DNA from: Coniella vitis
Lineage: Eukaryota; Ascomycota; Sordariomycetes; Diaporthales; Schizoparmaceae
Length of the DNA stretch: 64,000 nucleotides
Direction: 5' to 3'
Assembly: GCA_011317545.1 (NCBI GenBank)
Contig: WUJK01000002.1
Span: 372,001 to 436,000, forward strand
A program made the position numbers and the translations under genes. The number at the start of each line of letters is the position of its first letter. Position 1 is the first letter of the stretch. Below, piece after piece: positions 44,164 through 54,163 of the stretch. The notes under the pieces are model-generated. The model searched no databases. It was not told where the DNA came from and saw only the letters and a list, made by a program, of their open reading frames with translations.

Positions 44164-45177
44164 CCTGTTGACGATGAGCTTAGGGCTTTGCCAATCATGC
44201 TGGATGGAAACATTGCATGGGCAGATGAGATGACAGCCATATCCCAAGCTGCCTCAATCGGAGTGAGATATGCCATGATGCAAGATGGCCGAGTGAGAGC
44301 AGAATGAGCAACGTTACAGTCCAAGGGCCAGCTCCAGCTCGGTTCTATGTGCGCCATTCTATGGATCCCTCGACGATCTGCCGGCAACTCATCCGCCCTT
44401 GAAGTTGATCCGGGGCCAGTGATAACAAGCCCCAGTGCGTGCGGGGGCGGCGGTAAGGGATGGAGCGAGGTCCCACTTTGGGGATAAGAGGCCAGGGTTC
44501 GGGTTTTGTCGCTTGTTACATTTCGTGTTCAAGGCATTGCATTCCTGGTTACAGGCATGATGGTATTTTTTCATCTGGCCACTTCTTGGTAAAGGCTAAT
44601 TCTTGAAAGTTTCACAGTCACATTCTAGAGGTGGACGCTCTGAATGGCAATCTACAAGAGCAAGTATACTGCCATGGTTCTTGTTAGGAGTCGAGACCAA
44701 CCCACCGACCTCACGGTGTGAAATCAGACGAAGAAAATGATGCATATATTGAAAGAAAACTCCGGAGAGATGGTACGTGGGGACACGGTTGAGTCAAACG
44801 GAAAGAGTCCAAGTCGTTACTACGAAGAGATCGCGTTTGAGGAACAAGCGAGGGTTCGCCGCAGACTGGACCGAGGTGCGAGCCACTCTGGCCAGGCACA
44901 CATATTAAATCATCTTCCAGGCAAACCAAGTCGAGATTGTTCCGTGACCCAAAGGTAAACAAGCCCCATACACAATGCCCAATGCAAACCAAGGCAAGGT
45001 CTCCCAAACGACAAACCAACTTTGGCACAAAGCGCACATTTGCTGAACAGCCGACCGCCGCCGCTCCTCCTCCAAACCGCCCCCAAAATCGCCTCGGCTT
45101 GTTGACGCCTTTTGCAAATACTGAATCAGAATTTTTCCCTTACAGCGAGAAAACAAAAAGGGAGCCCATCATCATCA
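44164..45177. other. Intergenic, 1 kb
   Basis: Promoter of the GH3 gene and 3' region of the P450 gene. No further gene recognised. Confidence 0.5.
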
Positions 45178-47388
45178 TCATCGCTGAACGGGCGTCAAGT
45201 ATACATTCAACGGCGGCTTTGCCCAAATGAAGAATACCCTTTGGTCCAGCCAGTTCTCCTCGGGGTCCACGAGCTCCATGTCGAAGTTGTAGATCAGGCG
45301 GGCCATGATGATTCGCATCTCGGCGTAGGCCAGACTGGATGGACGGACGAACGATGGTTAGTGTGATTCTTCTTGAAAGTATGGACTGCCCGTGCTTCTG
45401 TTGTAACCGAAGAAAAGAAGAGAAAATGTAGAAAGGGGGGGACAAAAAAGAGAGAGCACTCACTTCTTCCCAATACAGTTCCTCGGCCCCACGCTGAACG
45501 GCTGCAGCGCATCAAACGCATCATCCGGGTACTTCTCGGGCGCGAGGAAGCGCTCCGGGTCAAACGCGTGGGGCTCGCTAAAGTTGCGTGCGACGCGGTT
45601 CATGGCGTACTGGCTGATGCTCACCGAGGTGCCCTCGGGCACGAAGCCGCCGGCAATGTGCGCGCCGCCCTTGGGGACCAGCCGGGCCAGTTCGCCTGCG
45701 ACGGGTGGGTACAAGCGGAAGGCTTCTTTGAAGCATGCGAGCACTGTTTTTCCGGGGGGGGGGGGAACGGGGTGTTAGTCTTGGTGCTCGTTCATAGGCA
45801 CGGTGAATATCAAAGGGGGGTTGGTCTGGTGTTTTCTTTTTTTGTTTGTTAAAAAGAATAAGGCCGAGAAAGTCAAGACTCACTATACTCGAGCTGCTCT
45901 ACAGACGAAAAGGTGATCTCATCCTCTGACTGAAAGGCGGAGCGGACTTCCTTCTTGAGCCTGTCCAAGCAGGCTGGGTTCTTCATGAGGAGGAAGATGG
46001 TGCCGGTGAGGATGGTGGCTGTTGTTTCGGAACCGGCGACGATGCTGTTGTTGATGACAGTGTTAGAATCGATCCTTATCATCCATGTTTTCTCGAAAGG
46101 GGGGCTATTCGGTGCAGTCATTCCCAGGGCAGCAGCACACATACAGGATCGTGACATTGCTTCTCAGGGTTTCAAAGGGGATATTCTGGACTCGCACTCG
46201 TCAGTATCACAAACAACAAACAGCGAACAAAAGGAAAGAAAGACGACAAGAAAAGAAGTGAAAAAAGAAAGAAAAAAACTCACCCAGTCATCCTGCTTCT
46301 TCAGCAAGCCCTCAATCAGGTCCGGCCGCGACATATTCAGATCCATGCGCCGCCGCAGCACAGCCGCCATGTTGAGGCGCGCGGTCTTGCGAAAGTTGAA
46401 GACGGCGCGCGCGACCCACGCCATGTAGCGCTCGAGGCCGAGCGCCTTGACCGCGTAGGCCAGCGACGCCGTCTGGATGCCCTTTTCGAAAAAGGCCACG
46501 CGCGCGTCCAGCTCGCCCTTTTCCAGACACCCAAACGGCTCGCCCATGGCCATGTCGCCGATGATGTCAAAGGTGATGTAGTTGAACCAGTGGCGCATGT
46601 CAAACGAGGTGGTGGTGGTCGTCGTCGTCTGGACCGCCGACTTCTTTTTCTCCTCCTCCGCCCCGTTCACCTCTTTCAAGCCCGGCGCAACGCATCGATC
46701 GCGCAGCCCCTTGATAAACAAGTCCACATACCCCTTGATAATACTCTCCTGGTCGCGCAGCGCCTTCTCGCTGAACCCGTGCGCCAGCTGGCGGCGCAGC
46801 AGCGCATGGTTCTCGCGGCTCTCGCTGAGGATATTCGGCGCAATGTCGCGCGCGCGGTACAGCAGCGGGTCCTTGGCAAACTCGACGTCGTCGCCGCCGC
46901 CGTTCTTGCTCGCGGCGCCGTTCTGGTGCCCGTGGCCGTAAATGTCCCTCCAGGCGTCCGGGGCGGTGTAGACGAGCACGTTGGGCGCGACGCGCACGAC
47001 GGGGCCGTACGTCTGCGCGAGGGCGAGCAGGTCGAGGGTCCAGCGGCGCTGCAGGATGCGCAGGATGCGGGGCAGCGGGGAGCCGCGGTAGTGGAGGGGC
47101 CCGGGGATGTGGCGCAGCGGGTGCAAGAAGACGTTGTAGATGAAGGTTGTGAGGGCGTATGCGACGAGCTTTTGTTGTTGTTTTTTCCCCAAGGGTTAGT
47201 CTCACTGCTGGGATGGATTCTAGTCCTTTTTTTTTTTTTTTTTTTTTTCTTCATCTGACAGACTAGTTTATGGATGAAGTGAAAGAAAAAGAAAAGGCAA
47301 AAGGACGAGGAAGAGGAACGGCTAGTATACGGACCGCGGCCAGTGACCAGGCGATGGCCCCGGGAAGATGGGAAGCCAACGACGCCAT
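45178..47388 (-). CDS. Cytochrome P450 monooxygenase
   Basis: Six exons (47388-47335, 47168-46284, 46185-46145, 46044-45884, 45743-45464, 45334-45178) encode 525 residues; every junction keeps phase. The N-terminal anchor is GAIAWSLAALVAYALTTFIY followed by FLHPLRHIPGP. The I-helix is VAGSETTATILTG (created by joining exons 3 and 4), the ExxR motif KEAFRLYPP, the PERF motif FDPERF, and the haem site FSVGPRNCIGKN, completed only by the last exon. Exon 3 is just 41 nt. This is a microsomal class II enzyme needing NADPH-P450 reductase; general resemblance is to fungal CYP65-like families of secondary metabolism or detoxification. Intron 1 carries a 22-nt homopolymer. The FMO gene lies 1.8 kb upstream on the same strand. 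Confidence 0.93.
47227..47248. repeat. T22 homopolymer in P450 intron 1
   Basis: 22 consecutive T on the plus strand (A22 on the gene strand) within the first intron. It does not affect the coding frame. Confidence 0.85.
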
Positions 47389-47903
47389 GATGGTCGAGAT
47401 CAAGGAGGCGAAGTGCTGCGCAGTCGAGAACTCTGCCTGCTGTGGGAGAGTATACACAATAGAAAGAAAGAAAGAAAAGAAAAGAAAAAGCGACGGAATC
47501 AGAGGACCAGAGAAACGCAACTCTTCACAGTCCTATACGCAAGTTATGCGCAGAGGCACAGTCTGGATAAGCAATCGACAGAACAAAAGCACTCGAGGTG
47601 ATTGGCCGTGCGAACCGGTCCACAAAGGATCACACAGAGTGGAGACGCAAACAAGCGAGCGGGCGAGACGGGCGAGCGACGAGGGAGACGACAACGAATA
47701 TATTGGAGAGGACAACGGGGGACCTGTTTGGCCTCGCCGGAATGCAACCACTGGGCAGAAACGGCAATGGGCCGCTGCACCCAGCCTGAGCAGGACCCTG
47801 CTGGTTGACCGTTGATGTAACAGTGGTCCGCGCCACCCCTCTAGAGACAACGACGCAGCGTGTCTTGTTGTTGCAGTTGTTGCATGGCAAATGGCAAACG
47901 CCC

Positions 47904-47935
47904 CAGACAGACAGACAGACAGACAGACAGAGACA
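47904..47935. repeat. (CAGA)n tetranucleotide repeat
   Basis: Seven to eight near-perfect CAGA units, about 500 bp upstream of the P450 start codon. Confidence 0.85.
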
Positions 47936-49080
47936 GGCCCATGACCCGCGGACCAGCGCTCTACATCCGGCCACTGGACCAGAGGGAGTCCCACTCCTCC
48001 ACACCTGGCGGGCCGTATTTTGGCCCGGATCGTCGGTTTTCAGTCTGGAGCAACATTCTAATCCACCCGTGCTTACGCTGTGGATGCTGAAGCAAATGAA
48101 ACACATTGTCGGATTTGGGCGTGCGGACTGTCATCTTGCCCGAGAAAAAGAAACCCTCTGCAAGTCAGAAGAAACGTCGAGGGCCAAACTGTGTTTAGCA
48201 GATTTGTACTTTGTGCAGAGACGTGTGGATCGATCTGTGTGACGTGACTTGTGAGCCTGCAACCATGACACGCCATTGGCTGATGCATATCATACTGCAT
48301 AGTATGTAGGCAGACCGGTAAATGAATGGCTTGAGTGCATATGTGAGCTGCGGACAAGCACGGATTTCGGCCGTTGTTGCATGCGTGCATGCAGCACACC
48401 GGCCACTCGTTGATCGGCGCGCCTAAGGACGGCCAAGTACATATGGAAGTTGGACTGAGGTTATCTCCGAGTTGACTTTGGAACTATTGGCTGGGCCTGT
48501 GCCGTTGATAGCACCCCATCAAGACCTTATGCCGAGAAATAGACTGGTGATCGACAAGAAAGACAGCAGTTACTGTTTCGAGGTCTTGTATGTCAGTCAG
48601 TGGACTTGGAATGCATTCCAGATTACAAAAACATGATGAGCTGACACGAGCACATCAGCCCATAGCACAGGTTCTCGATGCGCATTGCTGCGTTGCATCA
48701 CGGAACAATTATCCATCCGCTAGACGAAACGTTTCCAGCTGCTCAGGAATAGCATTCAACGGTCTCTAGCATTGCGAAATCCGAGAAATCCGTTTCCTTT
48801 TTTTTTTTTTTTTTTTTTTGGTTTGCTTACTGGGCTTGACCCAGACTGGATAGCAGACACAGTCTCAATAGCGGGCAGATGGGGAGAAGTGGCATGGCAT
48901 GGCATTTGGGTCTTGCTAAGAATCCCAATTTCTTATACGTTTCCCAGCAGACCCCTTCTTCTCAAGTCCTCCGGAAAACAATGTCCTTGTCCGTCAAAAG
49001 GCAGCCTTTCTAGCCAGGTGAACCTGGCAGAATTCATCATCAACCAGCACTCTTAGTGCACGGATCCATCAACCATATTG

Positions 49081-49120
49081 CAGACCAGACCAGACCAGAC
49101 CAGACCAGACCAGACCAGAC
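49081..49120. repeat. (CAGAC)8 pentanucleotide tandem repeat
   Basis: Eight perfect CAGAC units, 30 bp from the FMO stop codon, therefore within its 3' UTR. No spacers, so not a CRISPR. Confidence 0.95.
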
Positions 49121-49150
49121 CTGTTGGATGATCTGTGGTGAACATGGACC

Positions 49151-51473
49151 CTAGTTCAGGACGGCAAAGGTGACGATACCCACCAGGAACTCCCAGAGTG
49201 CAACCAGCACATTGACGAAGATGCTAATCGGAGCAAACAGAAGAAGGGGAACGACGGTGTAGGTGAAGAAGACTGTCATACAACTTGTTAGTATTCATCT
49301 TTTGTCCAACATTTTGGAAGGGAAAAAAAGGAAAAAAAAAAAGTCGAATCTTGAACAGGCCAAACTTACAAACACCACCACCAGTCTCACGAACAACCGC
49401 ACCCAATTCTCCATCCGCCTTCATCAACTTGGCCGCCTCCGCAGCAACCTCGGGGCTCGACCACGGTCCCACCAGCCGAAACTTGGTGTTGAAGTTCGGA
49501 CCCATGGCCCATGTGTAAAACACGTCGGCGCCATAGTTCTGCAGAACATGCAGCCACGTCGGCGCACTGCCTGTGTCGACGGCAAGCTGGTACGCGTACG
49601 CCTCCTGGTCCACGGCACGCCGCGTCTGGGCAAAGTTGTGGCTCTGGGCGCGGCAGTGGATCTGGTAGTCCAGGTCGTACGGCTTGACGGCGCCCGCGTG
49701 GCGGCCAGCGGGGGGCTGGAAGCCCTTGGCGAAGCGGCTGTGGTGCTTGGGGCAGCGGAGCAGGTCGTAGACCCAGAGCTGGGCCTGCAGTTCAGCCAGA
49801 GGGGGGATGGCACCTGATGACGCGACAGCAGCAGCATGTGTGAGTCTAAAATCTCTTGTGGAGTGAAGGATGTCGTTGTGGGGGTCTCTTTTTCTTTTCG
49901 TCTTCCAAACTTACCGAACGAGGGACGGATGAAGCCGATAAAGGCAATGTCATCCTCAATATTGCGGTAGATGCCGCGGGTGGTGAGCTCCTCCAGCGAC
50001 GGATAGTCCTTGTCATCGCCGTAAAAGAAGGGGAACGAGCGCGTGTAGCCGGTGCAGTAGACGACCATGTCAGGCGCGATGGGGCCCGCAGCCGCGATCC
50101 TCTTGGACTCGGGCCGGCTGTTCTTCTGGAAGTGGACGACGCCGTCCTCGTCAAAGTGGCAGGGCCACGGCGCCAGGTCGATCTTGCGGCCGCCGGTCGG
50201 CTTGAGCTCCATGTTGATCAGCCAGGCGCGCGCCGCGTTGGCCCACGACGTGCTGCGGTACTGCTCCGAGATGTAGGGCATGGCGCGGTCCGACTTGCAG
50301 AACATGAGCGAGTCCATGTGGAAGCGCTCGCGGCTCACGCCGCCGGCCCACTGGTCGAAGCCGGCGCGGGTGCCCGAGATGGCCCAGGCCATGTTCTTGA
50401 CGAAGAGGTCGTAGACAGCCCACAGCAAGGGGCCGCGCTGGAGGAAGGGAGGCACGTAGGCCGTGTCAAACAGGCTGGCGATGGCCGTGTCCAGCGGCTT
50501 GCTCGGCTTGGTGGGGTCCGGGCCGCCTTCGCGCCCACCGGCACGGAACGGCTGGGGGATGCGCTTGGGCGCGAAGAGGAAGCCGTCGCGGTGGCTCATG
50601 ATGACGCGCTTGGTGTCGGCAGTGACAGCCAAGTGAGCGATATCCACTGCAAGACGGTTGGTTAGAAAGGGCGGGCGGCAGCAACACTGCTGGAAGGGAG
50701 CAAGGAAATCAAAACAAGGCTGGCGTGGTGATCTGGCACTTACTCGCAGTTTCTCCAGCACCCAGAACCAGAATGGTCTTGTCCTTGCCAAACTGGGCGC
50801 GCGACTTGAACTTGGACGAATGGAGGACCTTGATGCCATACCAGTCCTCGGGCTCGCCAGAGTCGGCAGCATGGTCGCCATTCTCCGAAGAGGGCCACAG
50901 ATCCACGGCCAAACCGGGGATGTCTGGCATCAACGGAGTGACGTGGAGGCCGCTGCAGACCGCCACGAGGTCATAGTGCTTCCAGCCCTTGATCTTGTCC
51001 TCGGGATCGGCGCCCGTATACTCGAGCTCGACCAGATGGCCCCCCTTCTTGGGGTGCTTCTTGACGGTCTTGACCAGCGTCGAACACTGGATGTGGTCAA
51101 GCAGGTTGAAGTGCTTGGCATAGTCCTTGAGGTACTGCACGTACTCCACGGGCTTCAAGAAATCCGACGTTTCGCGAGGGACTCGGAAATCCGAGAACTG
51201 TGTGAGGTGCTTGGAGGACACAAGCTGTGTGTGTGTGTGCGTGTGATCGTCAGCTTTGTGCACGCTGTGTTAGACCCCAAAGGGCGGACAGAGTCAACCC
51301 ACCTCAGCATCCTCGTAGACCTGGTACTTGAAGACGCCACCAATGTCATCGCGTGACTCGAAAAGATCCGTGTCAAAGTGGGCGCCAGGGTAGAACTTGC
51401 GGGCCTCGTTGAGGTACTTGAGGGTGGCGAGGCCAGAGGCGCCGCCGCCAATGATGGCGACTTTGACGCCCAT
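49151..51473 (-). CDS. Flavin-containing monooxygenase with C-terminal membrane anchor
   Basis: Five exons (51473-51303, 51224-50744, 50646-49915, 49813-49370, 49272-49151) encode 649 residues; phases match at all four junctions. The FAD dinucleotide motif is IIGGGASG (7-14), followed by ESRDDIGGVF. The NADPH motif VLGAGETAMDIAHLA is built across exons 2 and 3. YCTGYTRSFPF is the late FMO motif. The last exon adds a strongly hydrophobic segment (VVPLLLFAPISIFVNVLVAL) that should be a membrane helix, as in animal and some fungal FMOs. The enzyme oxygenates nucleophilic N or S atoms using NADPH and O2. The length is above the usual 450-550 because of a segment of about 100 residues before the anchor. 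It lies upstream of the P450 in the same orientation, which suggests but does not prove a joint pathway. Confidence 0.92.
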
Positions 51474-53136
51474 GGTGGATAGCTACTGCTGTCAATGTCA
51501 AGAGAGCCGGAGCAGTGCAAAGAGAAGGGATCGTCAAGGGGAGCAATCACCGAGGCCAGTTTGGGTGCACGACGGTGAAGGCGGGGAGACCCAAAGAGAA
51601 GATGTGGGCGAGTTATGATGTGAAGTATGCCCAGGGAGCCGGCGTGAATAGGCACACCGGGCGAGAGAGCAGCAGCTGTCCTTGTCTGAGCCCAGGTTGG
51701 TGGTGGGTGAGAAAGAGAAGGGTAGGAGAAGTGGAAAGGAACATCAGGACGCAGAACTTCAGAGGCAAACAAGTGGACCAGCCAGGCAGCAGTCTACTGA
51801 AGGTGGCAGATAGCTGGCAGTGAATGGGCCATGGATCTGCTGCCCCTCAGAGAGCCACACGAAGCTGGCAGGCAAGCCTGGATGTCTGGATCAGTCTACG
51901 CGTCAAGGCGCGTTGCTGGGAGACGCGTGTGGTCTGGCTGGAGGCAGCAGGTGGAGAAAGAAGCCAGAGCTTGCGAGGTAGCTGGACTCACGACAGGTGT
52001 AGTCAGCTGAGCATGGCTGCACACGTGCTTACTCCAGTTCTATGCTCTATGCTGATACAAGACCTCCTCAGGAGCTCACAAAGCACTCAGAAGGCTAAAT
52101 GACAATAACTTCAGCCTCTAGTAGCCTGGGTGAGAGTATTGAGATGCTATCGAGGTGTGTTGTGTTTAGATAGCCAGACTCACCCCGTCTTCCTTAAATC
52201 GCTTCTTGAGATGACTGCTTATAAACTTGCCCATACTTTACCATCTCTCTCTCTTTTCTTTCTCCAAGATGTCTGTGATCATTGTTTACACTTGTATACT
52301 CTGCAAGTAGTATTGCAATAATACAGATAATGTCTTCCCGCTGCCTTGGTCCGATGGAGCTGCTGGCCCTTGATGAGCCTCACAAGAAACTCAATGTTTG
52401 GAGCCCTCTCTTGGTTTCCTGACAATTTGGCAGAGACTGTGGTGTTTGGCATAGCATTCCCCCAGCTTCCAAAAGGTCTCTTTCATACAAGCCATCATTG
52501 TTGGTGGCCAAAGCTTTCAACGATAGTCATATTGTTGCCCACGCAACCCATCATAATGGGGCTTTATCAATACCATTGATAAACACAGACCTGCAGAAAT
52601 CAGGCAATTATTATTCACCGTTTCCATGCCCACTCACTTAGACCATTGAGATAATCGGCTTTCACCAAAAGCTCATAATGCCGTTGTACGAAATCAGTGA
52701 AGAAAGGGGTTTGTGTGACTTGCACAAGCCAGACCAGAGAGGCTACAGCATGAACTGGCCTCGACTATCCTACAAGCAAGGGCTTTATCAACACTTTATA
52801 GGCTGCAGAGGATACCAAGAGGCATTATAGGTACTTAATAGGCAGTCCTTTCCAGAGTTTTTGTCTTTTTATTTTCCAACAATCAGACATAACCCCACAA
52901 TAACCCTCAACGGTACGAAGACTCACTCTGCAGATACTCACCAAGCCCCACTCTCCTCGAACAACACACAAAGAACCTGCCTTAATCAGAGAACAGGTTC
53001 ATCTTGGATATCCTACTTGAGCCATTACAGGAACGCCTATCCAAGCCAAAGACAAGCCTCTCGCCAATCCACCCACCCTCCCCTCTTCCTTTCAAGCCAA
53101 CACAAAGACAACTTACAACCACACACATCAGTCAAG
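51474..53136. other. Intergenic, 1.7 kb
   Basis: FMO promoter, AT-rich DNA and the long leader of the 66-residue ORF. No additional gene recognised. Confidence 0.5.
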
Positions 53137-53337
53137 ATGCCTTCCTACAGTCCTCAAGGCCAGCCCCAGAGCAAGGGCGGCAAGGGTGGCAAAAGTGATC
53201 AAGATGCATACTCCATGACGAGCTTCAATGCCTCTGCCAATGCCAGCACCAAGACTCTGGCTGGCTCCAAGGCCAACAGTGTCAAGTCTGGTCAGGCGGG
53301 TGCACAGGGCAGCTCTGGTGGTGGAAATAAGAAGTAG
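53137..53337 (+). CDS. Small Gly/Ser/Lys-rich protein (66 aa), hypothetical
   Basis: The ATG at 53137 follows a CA-rich leader (ACACACATCAGTCAAGATG), a typical fungal translation-start context similar to that of RPS25. The 66 codons are hydrophilic and low in complexity: a GGKGGK motif, a SMTSFNASANAST stretch, then GSKANSVKSGQ and a GSSGGGNKK tail. No cysteine, signal peptide or domain. It may be a disordered stress-related peptide or simply an uncharacterised fungal small protein. The reading frame extends upstream but without another ATG. Called on start context and composition alone. Confidence 0.45.
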   Translation: MPSYSPQGQPQSKGGKGGKSDQDAYSMTSFNASANASTKTLAGSKANSVKSGQAGAQGSSGGGNKK

Positions 53338-54163
53338 ACATCTTTGATCACCTTCTTCCAGACCCTTACTTCTCTAATAGATATGGATCAATAGATCAGT
53401 CAGTGAGGTGGCAGCACCACAGGACAGTCGTGGCCTGGATACAGAGCAGGAGGTTACTCAGCCCTTGGGGTACAGCTTACCCAACAGCGTCAGGAATTAA
53501 TTGTTTCTCTCTCCCAGAATTTGCAACAAATATGTGATTTAACTTGAACAGTGTCTTGTTATTTGTTATTGAAAGTGATCAGCAGTGTCCGAACTTCAAG
53601 AGTGGTGAATGTCCCTACAAGAAAAGACCGCCTCCAGTGCTCATCATGCTGACTGGACCTTCAGACATTGCAGTAAATTTACTTGCTCAGAGTATCAAGG
53701 CTATTCATTGTTCTTGGCTTACCTATAAATGAATTGTTCCTTTCATCACATACGCAAAGACGGTTATACACTTCTTTGTGTTGTGCGAGTTACCGCCCTA
53801 AAGTTGAGTCTCTTGTCCTCTTGTTAGTGCTCTCGTCGACAGCAATGCGGCCACCGTCATCCTCCCCGACTCTCGGTTCAAGCTTTTCTGTGCCATGACC
53901 ATATAGTCCAAGGGCACTTTACCAGTCAGTCGAAATGTTTACCATGCCAATACCAACCAATTGGCAGAACTGAACAGCCAGGAGTGCCATCGAGGTCAGA
54001 AACCCCTAACCCTGACCCTGACCCTGACCCGAAGCTACACAGTACCTAGGTACTAGCTCGACATTTCGGCCGGGCCATCTCGGGCAATTGTCTCATTGTT
54101 GCAAGTTTCAGCAGCCTCATCAACCAGCTGCCCCGACCAGCCAGCACACACTTGCCCATCGCG
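53338..54163. other. Intergenic with telomere-like repeat
   Basis: Contains a degenerate CCCTAA/CCCTGA array at 54001-54030, directly in the promoter of the ABC transporter. No gene recognised. Confidence 0.5.
54001..54030 (-). promoter_or_regulatory. Degenerate telomere-like array upstream of the ABC transporter
   Basis: AACCCCTAACCCTGACCCTG and two further CCCTGA-type units, 30 bp in all, end about 130 bp before the start codon at 54164. Similar to the motif upstream of CENP-X; function inferred only. Confidence 0.4.

Larger units (their letters stand above)
47389..49150. other. Intergenic, 1.8 kb, with short tandem repeats
   Basis: Promoter of the P450 gene and 3' end of the FMO gene. 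Contains (CAGA)n at about 47904-47935, a T22 run at 48798-48819 and (CAGAC)8 at 49081-49120. No gene recognised. Confidence 0.5.

Noticed and set aside
49081..49120. Short regular repeats as a CRISPR
   Set aside because: Perfect 5-bp tandem units without spacers in a eukaryotic genome: a simple satellite.
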